NCBI GenBank assembly: GCA_045630965.1
Contig: JAZQTU010000028.1
Span: forward strand, 1 to 5,448
DNA: 5,448 nucleotides
DNA from: HGM04593 sp045630965
GTDB lineage: Bacteria > Bacteroidota > Bacteroidia > Bacteroidales > Bacteroidaceae
Reading direction: 5' to 3'
Part shown: piece by piece, positions 1 through 5,448 of the stretch
Position numbering within the stretch: the stretch's first letter is position 1
How the letters are laid out: the number at the start of each line of letters is the position of its first letter
The notes under the pieces: generated by a model
Told to the model about the DNA's origin: nothing
The model's database searches: none
Seen by the model: only the letters and a program-made list of their open reading frames with translations
Program-made: the position numbers and the translations under genes

Positions 1-56
1 CAATCCTTTTGTACAACTCCTTGGCTCACAGAACGACATGGCTACGATCCGACTTT
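1..56. other. Non-NqrE sequence at the broken end of nqrE
   Basis: Reading nqrE on the minus strand, family similarity is good to about codon 152 (Phe-Ala) and then is lost. Where the family has a glycine-rich stretch followed by Gly-Trp and a hydrophobic helix, none of the three minus-strand frames gives that pattern. They read AKVGS-stop, a frame containing CQSRIVAMSFCEPRSCTKGL, and a frame with PKSDRSHVVL-stop. On the plus strand one frame is open from base 1 to about base 200 without a start codon, so a gene end coming from the left cannot be excluded. I see no terminal inverted repeat or target duplication in so short a piece. It may be the edge of a mobile element, a deletion junction, or a misassembled contig end. 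Confidence 0.6.
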
Positions 57-512
57 GGCAAATGCTATTGAATCGGCAAAACAGGTGATGGCCTGTGAAT
101 TGTCGGCGGGCAAGCCGATGCGCTGCTGCATGAAGAGCGAACCACCCATGATGGCACAGTTCACTGCTATAAGCGGAAGGAAGATACCAAGCTGGTTGTA
201 GAGAGCCGGAGCGAAACGCTCGACAATCATCTCGACAAGCTGCACGATACCAGCGATAACCGCAATGAAAAGGATGAATGCAAGGAATGTAAGGTCTACA
301 CCAAGAATTCCATCGGCAGCCAACACCTTTGTCTGCAACAAGTAGTTCACGGGAAGTGTTATAACCTGTACGAAAACTACAGCTATACCCAAACCGATAG
401 CGGTTTTAACGCTCTTAGATACAGCCAGGTATGAACACATACCCAAGAAGAAGGCAAATACCATATTGTCCACGAATACCGAGCGGACAAGCAAACTAAT
501 GAAATGTTCCAT
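42..512 (-). CDS. nqrE: Na+-translocating NADH:quinone reductase subunit E, C-terminally truncated (156 aa)
   Basis: NqrE is an integral membrane subunit of Na+-NQR that, with NqrD, holds the intramembrane iron-sulfur centre passing electrons towards NqrC. The start MEHFISLLVRSVFVDNM is typical of the family. Hydrophobic helices lie near residues 13-32, 38-60, 74-98 and 105-128. The two centre-ligand cysteines of the family are present as C26 (GMCSYLAVS) and C119 (VNCAIMGG), and E94 matches the acidic residue linked to Na+ uptake in Vibrio (E95). Compared with Vibrio NqrE the loop after the fourth helix is about ten residues longer and has an extra cysteine (C144). Usual length is about 200 residues. 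Here similarity ends near residue 152 and TAG follows at codon 157, so the last two helices are missing. It lies 30 bp after nqrD with no Shine-Dalgarno. Identity is certain; whether the truncated product works is doubtful, and this may be a pseudogene or an assembly break. Confidence 0.88.
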   Translation of the reverse strand: MEHFISLLVRSVFVDNMVFAFFLGMCSYLAVSKSVKTAIGLGIAVVFVQVITLPVNYLLQTKVLAADGILGVDLTFLAFILFIAVIAGIVQLVEMIVERFAPALYNQLGIFLPLIAVNCAIMGGSLFMQQRIGLPADNSQAITCFADSIAFAKVGS

Positions 513-542
513 AATTACTATTCTTTACCGTATCTAAAATTA

Positions 543-1169
543 TTATTCCTGTAAACTCTTGTCCTTTGCTCTCTGGAACCAAACGATGCAAGCGATAAGA
601 ATGAACGCTGCTGGGGTCATGAGCATAAGACCGTTATTGATATAACCGGCATCGTAGAAGCTCTGAGGTATTATCTGGATACCGAGAAGAGCACCTGAGC
701 CGAAGAACTCGCGGAAGAACGCTACGATTACAAGTATCATCGCATAACCAATACCGTTACCGATACCGTCGAGGAACGATGGCCAAGGCTTGTTCTGCAT
801 TGCAAAAGCCTCAAGACGTCCCATAAGGATACAGTTGGTAATGATAAGACCGATATAAACCGACAGCTGAACGCTCACGTCGTATGCAAAAGCCTTAAGA
901 ATCTCACTTACCAATGTTACCAGAGTCGCAACAACAACAAGCTGTATGATGATACGGATACGCATTGGAATGGTGTTACGGATAAGAGAGATGATAACGT
1001 TTGCCATAGCCACGATAATGGTAACAGAAAGACCCATTACGATAGCAGGCTCCAATTTGCTTGTAACAGCCAATGCTGAACAGATACCGAGCACCTGAAC
1101 TGTTACCGGGTTCTCCTTTAACAGAGGAGTGTTGAGCGCCTCTTTATTTTTCTTTGAAAAAAGTCCCAT
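543..1169 (-). CDS. nqrD: Na+-translocating NADH:quinone reductase subunit D
   Basis: NqrD is the membrane partner of NqrE, related by inverted topology; together they bind the intramembrane Fe-S centre between the NqrF and NqrC redox groups. The 208 residues are close to the usual length of about 210. About six hydrophobic segments are visible, near residues 22-38, 41-63, 70-92, 100-118, 137-156 and 180-198. The ligand cysteines are C30 (LGICSALAVT) and C113 (TNCILMGR). D134 in SFLDGIGNG matches Vibrio D133, implicated in Na+ uptake, while the position of Vibrio D88 appears to be Glu (E89), a conservative change. The N-terminus MGLFSKKNKEALNTPLLKENP is family-typical. It starts 14 bp after the nqrC stop behind a clear GGAGG, which supports this ATG. 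The gene appears intact. Confidence 0.96.
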   Translation of the reverse strand: MGLFSKKNKEALNTPLLKENPVTVQVLGICSALAVTSKLEPAIVMGLSVTIIVAMANVIISLIRNTIPMRIRIIIQLVVVATLVTLVSEILKAFAYDVSVQLSVYIGLIITNCILMGRLEAFAMQNKPWPSFLDGIGNGIGYAMILVIVAFFREFFGSGALLGIQIIPQSFYDAGYINNGLMLMTPAAFILIACIVWFQRAKDKSLQE

Positions 1170-1177
1170 TATTTATT

Positions 1178-1182
1178 CCTCC
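1178..1182 (-). promoter_or_regulatory. Shine-Dalgarno sequence of nqrD
   Basis: GGAGG lies 8 nt upstream of the nqrD ATG and immediately after the nqrC stop (TAA, one T, then GGAGG). The other starts in this operon have only AT-rich leaders, as is usual in Bacteroidetes, so this canonical site is an exception. It probably raises NqrD translation or allows re-initiation after nqrC. Confidence 0.7.
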
Positions 1183-1183
1183 A

Positions 1184-1999
1184 TTAATTATTTGATTCAA
1201 CATTAGCATTTTCCAAAAGATAAGCCTTGTAAGGAGCAATCTTCTCTTTCAACATACCGTCAACACCGTTACATGTGATTGTTGCACCTGAAATAGCGTT
1301 AACCTCAACTGCTTCGTCCTGAACTTTCTTTGTTACAGAGAGAGCAACTTCGCCGTTCTTCAACACTTTCTTGCCAGGGAAACGTGACTGGAACTTGTCT
1401 GCTGCAATTTCAGCACCAAGACCTGGAGTCTCACCTGCGTGTGAGAAGTATACTCCGTATACTGTATTGCAGTCGTCATTGAGTGCAAGATAACCCCAGA
1501 TACCGCCCCAAAGACCGTTACCTGTCATAGGGATGATATACTTCTTTTCACCGTTAACCTCGGCAATGTAAAGGGGAAGATTTGAGTCCTCAACTGCATC
1601 GTTTGCAACTTCGAAACCACCGTTTTCCTTTACTACATCACCGTTTGAATTGATGATTGGGTCATTCTTGATTACATTGTCATACTCCGCTGCTGCATCG
1701 GCTACGTTCTTGATGTTGAGAGAAGCAAGAATCTGCTTTTTCTTGTCAAGACGGATATTGTCATCCTGAATTGGCTTGAGAAGTGATGATACACCAGCCA
1801 AGAGGAATGCCACGATAACTACTACGACTGCTGAATAGATGATGGCATAAATGTCACTGTTTGTGTCAAGACCTTTCTTGCCTTCCTTTACAGCCTCGAA
1901 GTTTGAAGCATCTACTTTACACACCGGACAGGTGGCAGGAGCTTCATTGCCTTCGTGTACGTATCCGCACACTTTACATACATATTTCTTTGCTGCCAT
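1184..1999 (-). CDS. nqrC: Na+-translocating NADH:quinone reductase subunit C with N-terminal rubredoxin domain
   Basis: NqrC carries a covalent FMN on its extracytoplasmic domain and passes electrons from the NqrD/E centre to NqrB. The 271 residues fall in three parts. Residues 4-36 form a short rubredoxin domain of the kind ending rubrerythrins: C8-x2-C11-G-Y-V-H-E-G, then C24-P-V-C27, giving four ligands for one iron. A charged linker (37-48) leads to one membrane helix (about 51-74). The rest is the FMN-binding domain, ending in SGAT at 237-240; T240 is the expected flavin attachment site. The flavinylation motif usually starts with Asp three residues before this Ser/Thr; here it is Asn (N234). 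Classical NqrC proteins begin just before the helix, matching residue 45 onward here. No ATG, GTG or TTG lies near that point, and the frame is continuous from the ATG 6 bp after nqrB, so the fusion looks genuine. By family topology the rubredoxin part faces the cytoplasm. Its role is unknown; extra electron entry or exit, or redox sensing, are inferences. Confidence 0.95.
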   Translation of the reverse strand: MAAKKYVCKVCGYVHEGNEAPATCPVCKVDASNFEAVKEGKKGLDTNSDIYAIIYSAVVVVIVAFLLAGVSSLLKPIQDDNIRLDKKKQILASLNIKNVADAAAEYDNVIKNDPIINSNGDVVKENGGFEVANDAVEDSNLPLYIAEVNGEKKYIIPMTGNGLWGGIWGYLALNDDCNTVYGVYFSHAGETPGLGAEIAADKFQSRFPGKKVLKNGEVALSVTKKVQDEAVEVNAISGATITCNGVDGMLKEKIAPYKAYLLENANVESNN

Positions 2000-2005
2000 A
2001 TTCTA

Positions 2006-3187
2006 TCAGTTCTTTTTGGTTAGACGTTTTGCACGTGCATTCACATTTGACTGCACTACGCAATAATCGATAAACGGAGCTGTCACGTTCATGAGCAGGA
2101 TTGCAAGCATCATACCTTCGGGATAACCGGGGTTGAGCACGCGGATAAGTATTGTCATTGCACCGATTCCGAAACCGTAGATATACTTACCACACTCGGT
2201 ACGTGCCGATGTTACAGGGTCTGTTGCCATGAATACTGCACCGAAGCAGAAACCGCCGAGGAGCAGGTGCTGCCAGAATGGCATGCCTTCGGGCAACTTG
2301 TCGCCGAACACGAAAATCATAACGATACCGCCGACAAACACGCTGAGCATTGTCTTCCAGCTTGCTACGCCGGTAAACAGGAGAATTGCAGCACCGATAG
2401 CGATTGCTACAACGCTTGTTTCACCTATTGAACCTGGCATGAAACCGAAGAGCATGTCGCATGTTGAAAGGGCTGCACCTGATGCACCAAGGATCTCATT
2501 ACCGTTAGCTACATACTGAAGAGCTGTTGCGCATGTGTAACCGTCAACTGCATTGGCACCAATGCCGAAGATTGACTCTGTTGCTACCCAAACGGTGTCA
2601 CCTGAAATTACTGAAGGATAAGCGAAGAAGATGAACGCACGGGCAATGAGGGCCACGTTAACGATGTTCATACCTGTACCACCGAATACCTCCTTGGCAA
2701 ATATTACAGCAAAAGCTGTTGCCAATGCAAGTATCCACAATGGGCAACCTACGGGAACAATCATCGGGATGATGATACCCGATACAAGGAAACCTTCGTG
2801 TATCTCTTCGTTCTTCCACTGTGCCACTGTAAACTCGATACCGAGACCTACTGCATATGACACGACAATCTTTGGCAACATTACCAAAAGACCGTAGAGG
2901 AACATGCTGAACCATGTTGTGGTTTCTACTGTACCTGCTGCAATTGCATTCTGGAGACCGATATTATACATACCGACCAACATTGCAGGCATAAGAGCTA
3001 TAACGACAAGCGACATGATGCGCTTGCTGTCGATAGCATCATGGATGTTTACACCACTCTTCGCTGTGTCGTTGGGTACGAAAAGGAATGTTTCGAAACC
3101 ATCGAACAGAGAACGGAAAGCGTGAAGCTTGCCACCCTCCTCGAAGTTGGGCTTAATCTTATTAAGATAGTTTCTCAAAAATTTCAT
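2006..3187 (-). CDS. nqrB: Na+-translocating NADH:quinone reductase subunit B
   Basis: NqrB is the large membrane subunit of Na+-NQR. In the family it carries a covalent FMN and riboflavin, contributes to the Na+ path, and delivers electrons to quinone. The 393 residues compare with about 415 in Vibrio. A soluble N-terminus (1-55, including FEEGGKLHAF) is followed by roughly ten hydrophobic segments. Family stretches are AKEVFGGTGMN (164-174), FFAYPSVISGD (187-197), GSIGETS (252-258), MATDPVTS (320-327) and NPGYPEGMMLAILLMN (352-367). The FMN site reads DGYTCATAL (215-223), with T221 as the expected flavinylated Thr; the usual Gly of the S/T-G-A-T motif is Cys (C219). D374 probably matches Vibrio D397, implicated in Na+ transport. 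It starts 66 bp after nqrA, past a palindrome, and ends 6 bp before nqrC. No Shine-Dalgarno is visible. The gene looks intact. Confidence 0.97.
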   Translation of the reverse strand: MKFLRNYLNKIKPNFEEGGKLHAFRSLFDGFETFLFVPNDTAKSGVNIHDAIDSKRIMSLVVIALMPAMLVGMYNIGLQNAIAAGTVETTTWFSMFLYGLLVMLPKIVVSYAVGLGIEFTVAQWKNEEIHEGFLVSGIIIPMIVPVGCPLWILALATAFAVIFAKEVFGGTGMNIVNVALIARAFIFFAYPSVISGDTVWVATESIFGIGANAVDGYTCATALQYVANGNEILGASGAALSTCDMLFGFMPGSIGETSVVAIAIGAAILLFTGVASWKTMLSVFVGGIVMIFVFGDKLPEGMPFWQHLLLGGFCFGAVFMATDPVTSARTECGKYIYGFGIGAMTILIRVLNPGYPEGMMLAILLMNVTAPFIDYCVVQSNVNARAKRLTKKN

Positions 3188-3224
3188 ACGATTAGATTTT
3201 ATTTTGCATTAAAATTCGGCTAAC

Positions 3225-3240
3225 GGCAGGCTAGCCTGCC
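3225..3240. repeat. Perfect 16-bp palindrome between nqrA and nqrB
   Basis: GGCAGGCTAGCCTGCC equals its own reverse complement and sits in the 66-bp nqrA-nqrB spacer. As RNA it can fold into a six-pair GC-rich stem with a CUAG loop. A competing fold uses GGCTA (3218-3222) with TAGCC (3232-3236). No T-run follows it directly on the minus strand, so it is not a standard terminator. It could be an mRNA processing or stability element, a partial attenuator after nqrA, or a dimeric protein site. The function is not known from the sequence. Confidence 0.55.
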
Positions 3241-3253
3241 ATGCCTCGTATTT

Positions 3254-4603
3254 TTAGCACATCTCGGCACGGAGTTTGTCCAAGCCTTCGCGTACTATGC
3301 GCTGCAACTCGAGTTTTGACGAGTCAACGAATTCGCAGAGTGCAAAGTCCTCGGGCGCAACCTCGTAGATACCGAGCTGCTCCATCTTGTCGATATTGCC
3401 TGTTATTATTGCCTTGAGAAGATATTCAGGATAGATATCCATTGGGAATACCTTGTCGTACTCGTTTGACATGATCATATGGCGCTCACCACCCTTGATA
3501 CGGGCATCGATAGCGTACTTACGCTTGGGGAATAACCAGCTGAAGTAGCTGCGGCTTGTACTGTACATACCGAAACGGGGAGCTGCCCAACCGATGAGTT
3601 CGTCACCGCCCATGACTTCTGGGATAACTGTAATTTCTGTAGAGAAGGCACCGAGGAAACCGTCGGCAGTTGTCTTCTTGCCAGTAAGAACGTTACCGTC
3701 AATGATACGGAGCTCGTGATTGTTCTCAAGACGACCTGCTACGAGATTTGAGATCTGTGCACCAAGAATAACCTTGCTGTATGAAGGATTCTTCACTTCG
3801 CTACCGGCAAGAGCTACTGTACGTGTAAAGTCTACTTTACCCTTGTTGAAGAGACGACCGATGAAGATTACCTCTTCGGCACCGATTGTCCAAACGATTT
3901 CGCCCTTGTTTACAGGAGCTGTCTTGTTGATCTGTACACCGACATTACCTGCAGGGTGTGGTCCCTTGAAAACTGTTGTTGTTACGTTCTTTGCTACGAG
4001 CAAAGCTGTTGACTTCTGACAAGCGCAGATACCCAAGTGAACGGGAGCGATACGTGACAAAGCGTCAAGACCTGTCTGGAAATCATTCTCATTACCATTG
4101 AGGGCAATTTCGAAATCCACTGCAAGAGGCTTTGAGTCGAATGCTGATACATAGATTGCACGAGGTGCATCTTTTGGGTCAGCAATTACATCGTACGGTC
4201 TCTGACGCATGAATGCGAACATACCCGCTTTGAGCAGGTCTGCCTTCACCTCGTCGGCTGACAACGAAAGAACATCTTTCGCTTTGTACTCTACAGACTC
4301 AAACTTGCCGTCTGACTCTACAACTACGCTAAGAACGCGTCTTCTCTCTCCGCGGTTAACCGCTACAACCTTTCCGCTCACTGGCGAAACGAATTGCATT
4401 TCGGGAATAGTCTTGTCAACAAACAAAGGATCACCGGCCTTTACTACATCCTCGGGCTTTACAACCACCTTTGGAGTAACACGTGTGAAATCAGCTGGCA
4501 TCAAAGCATAAAGCTTTGCTGTCTCAACCAATGTCATCTCAGCAACCGGAGCACCTTTCAGATTGATATTCAATCCCTTAGAAATTTTTACGACTCTGTG
4601 CAT
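3254..4603 (-). CDS. nqrA: Na+-translocating NADH:quinone reductase subunit A
   Basis: NqrA is the peripheral cytoplasmic subunit of Na+-NQR, related to RnfC and to the NADH-binding subunit of complex I but without Fe-S clusters. In some species it has been linked to quinone binding. The 449 residues match the usual ~446. The N-terminus HRVVKISKGLNINLKG is typical. A lipoyl-like sandwich hybrid region is seen near 45-100 (VKAGDPLFVDK, SPVSGKVVAVNRGERRRVL). Other family landmarks are AFDSKPLAVD (154-163), KGPHPAGNVGVQIN (213-226), the MGGDELIGWAAPRFGMYSTS stretch (331-350), and the C-terminal YPEYLLKAIITGNIDKMEQL followed by ALCEFVD (421-427). It is the first gene of the operon, about 198 bp after rplQ and behind a terminator and a probable promoter. 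Its ATG has an AT-rich leader without Shine-Dalgarno. The gene looks intact. Confidence 0.97.
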   Translation of the reverse strand: MHRVVKISKGLNINLKGAPVAEMTLVETAKLYALMPADFTRVTPKVVVKPEDVVKAGDPLFVDKTIPEMQFVSPVSGKVVAVNRGERRRVLSVVVESDGKFESVEYKAKDVLSLSADEVKADLLKAGMFAFMRQRPYDVIADPKDAPRAIYVSAFDSKPLAVDFEIALNGNENDFQTGLDALSRIAPVHLGICACQKSTALLVAKNVTTTVFKGPHPAGNVGVQINKTAPVNKGEIVWTIGAEEVIFIGRLFNKGKVDFTRTVALAGSEVKNPSYSKVILGAQISNLVAGRLENNHELRIIDGNVLTGKKTTADGFLGAFSTEITVIPEVMGGDELIGWAAPRFGMYSTSRSYFSWLFPKRKYAIDARIKGGERHMIMSNEYDKVFPMDIYPEYLLKAIITGNIDKMEQLGIYEVAPEDFALCEFVDSSKLELQRIVREGLDKLRAEMC

Positions 4604-4636
4604 ATAAATTGAGTTACGTTAATACATTATCCGTCA

Positions 4637-4644
4637 CAAATTTA
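4637..4644 (-). promoter_or_regulatory. Probable nqr operon promoter, -7 box
   Basis: TAAATTTG on the minus strand fits the Bacteroidetes -7 consensus TAnnTTTG exactly. It lies in the only intergenic gap of the nqr side, 33 bp before the nqrA ATG, which would give a 5' leader of about 25-30 nt. A good -33 TTG element is lacking: the region 19-22 nt upstream reads TGTG, so that half is weak. A small near-palindrome (AGAAAAATTTCT, 4646-4657) overlaps the spacer. The assignment rests on motif and position only. Confidence 0.5.
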
Positions 4645-4745
4645 GAGAAAAATTTCTGTATTATGCACATATGTTTTAATTTATTTTAAGAAGTTTTGGA
4701 ATTTTATATCCCCGAGTTTTGATTGACTTACAGCAAAATGGGTAT

Positions 4746-4778
4746 AAAAATGAGAGGGTACCTCACGGCACCCTCTCA
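4746..4778 (-). terminator. Intrinsic terminator of the rpoA-rplQ operon
   Basis: On the minus strand TGAGAGGGTGCC pairs with GGTACCCTCTCA around a GTGA loop. That is a 12-pair stem (one G-T wobble) closed by a GNRA-type tetraloop and followed directly by five T. It begins 23 bp after the rplQ stop and lies before the nqr promoter region, so it separates the ribosomal operon from nqr. No T-run follows it on the plus strand, so it acts in one direction. Confidence 0.92.
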
Positions 4779-4801
4779 CATCTATTAAGTAAGTAATTAA
4801 T

Positions 4802-5281
4802 TTATTCTGCTACTGCTGGTGTAGATTCTTCTGTTGCAACAGCTGCCTCTGCTACTGGAGCATCAGCCTTCTTTGTTGAACGACGACGGCGTGTCTTCTT
4901 AGCCTGAGTCTTCGCCATGTTCTCGTTGTAATCTACAAGCTCGATGAAGCACATCTGCGCTGCGTCACCCAAACGTGTACCCAACTTGATGATGCGTGTA
5001 TAACCACCTGGACGCTCGGCAACCTTAACTGAGATTTCCTTAAACAACTCAGTAACGGCCTCCTTGCTCTGGAGATAGCTGAATACTACGCGACGAGAAT
5101 TTGTTGTGTCGTCCTTTGACTTTGTGATAAGTGGCTCAACGAACTTCTTGAGTTCCTTTGCCTTTGCAAGAGTCGTAGTGATTCTTTTGTGCATGATCAA
5201 AGAAACTGCCATGTTTGAAAGCATCGCGTTTCTGTGAGATGCAGTACGACCCAAATGGTTAAAAGATTTTTTATGTCTCAT
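4802..5281 (-). CDS. rplQ: 50S ribosomal protein L17
   Basis: L17 is a large-subunit ribosomal protein. The 159 residues begin MRHKKSFNHLGRTASHRNAM and carry the family's core: KRITTTLAKAKELKKFVEPLIT (32-53), GGYTRI (92-97) and CFIELVDYNE (111-120). The core ends near residue 120, about where the 127-residue E. coli protein ends. The extra tail has a Lys/Arg-rich part (124-138, KKTRRRRSTKK) and then an Ala/Glu-rich part to the end, which is common in Bacteroidetes. It starts 2 bp after the rpoA stop, the classic alpha-operon arrangement, and is probably translated by coupling with rpoA. A terminator follows. The gene appears complete. Confidence 0.98.
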   Translation of the reverse strand: MRHKKSFNHLGRTASHRNAMLSNMAVSLIMHKRITTTLAKAKELKKFVEPLITKSKDDTTNSRRVVFSYLQSKEAVTELFKEISVKVAERPGGYTRIIKLGTRLGDAAQMCFIELVDYNENMAKTQAKKTRRRRSTKKADAPVAEAAVATEESTPAVAE

Positions 5282-5283
5282 AA

Positions 5284-5448
5284 TTATTCTTTGTCTAATT
5301 TATATTTTGAAATATCTGTTCCAAACGAAAGATTCAGACTCTCGAGCAAATCATCAAGCTCAGTGAGCGATTTCTTACCAAAGTTGCGGAACTTCAAGAG
5401 GTCGGTCTTGTTGTACTGAACAAGCTGTCCGAGTGTCTCAACATCAGC
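5284..5448 (-). CDS. rpoA: RNA polymerase alpha subunit, C-terminal end (partial)
   Basis: The window edge cuts this gene, leaving 54 codons and the TAA stop. The translation contains VETLGQLVQYNKTDLLKFRN, FGKKSLTELDDLLESLNLSFG and a charged end DISKYKLDKE. This is the second half of the alpha C-terminal domain, including the helix-hairpin-helix that contacts UP-element DNA and activators (LLKFRNFGKKSLTEL). The N-terminal assembly domain lies outside the window. The next gene is rplQ after 2 bp, as in most bacteria. The segment shows no damage. Confidence 0.97.
   Translation of the reverse strand, partial: ADVETLGQLVQYNKTDLLKFRNFGKKSLTELDDLLESLNLSFGTDISKYKLDKE

Noticed and set aside
1..60. 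Plus-strand frame reading QLLGSQNDMATIRLWQ, resembling the LLGH motif end of tyrosine recombinases
   Set aside because: The resemblance is limited to a few residues, the catalytic His and Tyr are not seen in context, and the frame has too little sequence to judge.
1173..1184. Three-codon ATG GAG GAA TAA overlapping the nqrC stop
   Set aside because: It arises by chance from the TAATGGAGG context. The nqrD start with the well-spaced GGAGG explains the sequence better.
2229..2519. Plus-strand open frame of 96 codons opposite nqrB, and similar open frames at 1851-2073, 2631-2897, 2904-3223, 3720-4019, 4209-4612 and 5234-5419
   Set aside because: They lie antisense to clearly recognised, intact genes, and their translations show no recognisable domain. 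They are frame shadows.
2658..2915. Minus-strand open frames inside nqrB (2658-2915) and nqrA (3475-3729, 3994-4185)
   Set aside because: They are out of frame with full-length NqrB and NqrA and show no family features of their own.
4646..4657. Near-palindrome AGAAAAATTTCT upstream of the nqrA promoter box, as an operator
   Set aside because: It is short, AT-rich and lies in an AT-rich gap, so chance is likely. It is only mentioned with the promoter.

Overview
The window looks like chromosomal DNA from a member of the Bacteroidales, possibly Prevotellaceae or a relative. The reasons are an L17 with a long Lys/Arg- then Ala/Glu-rich tail, mostly AT-rich start regions lacking Shine-Dalgarno sequences, and a TAnnTTTG-type promoter box. 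This placement rests on gene content and style, not on a database search. All supported genes lie on the minus strand, so transcription runs from high to low coordinates.

Right side (4746-5448): the end of the ribosomal alpha operon. The last 54 codons of rpoA are followed after 2 bp by rplQ (L17). A strong intrinsic terminator with a GNRA-type tetraloop ends that operon.

Middle and left (42-4644): an nqr operon encoding the Na+-translocating NADH:quinone oxidoreductase, in the order nqrA, nqrB, nqrC, nqrD, nqrE. A TAAATTTG box about 35 bp before the nqrA start is the likely promoter. NqrA is peripheral and related to RnfC-type subunits. NqrB and NqrC carry covalent FMN. NqrD and NqrE hold the intramembrane Fe-S centre between paired cysteines. 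Electrons from NADH normally enter through NqrF, pass to the NqrD/E centre, then to FMN in NqrC and NqrB, and reach quinone while Na+ is exported. nqrF and the flavin transferase gene apbE are not in the window.

Two things stand out. First, NqrC begins with an in-frame, complete four-cysteine rubredoxin-type iron domain (about residues 4-36) placed before its single membrane helix, so on the cytoplasmic side. This is an unusual fusion that could give NQR an extra one-electron centre. Second, nqrE stops being NqrE-like at about codon 152. The first ~56 bases of the window do not continue the family in any frame, and the reading frame ends at position 42, losing about 50 C-terminal residues. 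That is either a real insertion or rearrangement junction or an assembly artefact.

Smaller points are departures from the usual ApbE flavinylation motif in both NqrB and NqrC, a perfect 16-bp palindrome between nqrA and nqrB, and a textbook Shine-Dalgarno before nqrD. No tRNA, rRNA, CRISPR array or identifiable insertion sequence was seen, and no stretch over 300 bp lacks a gene.
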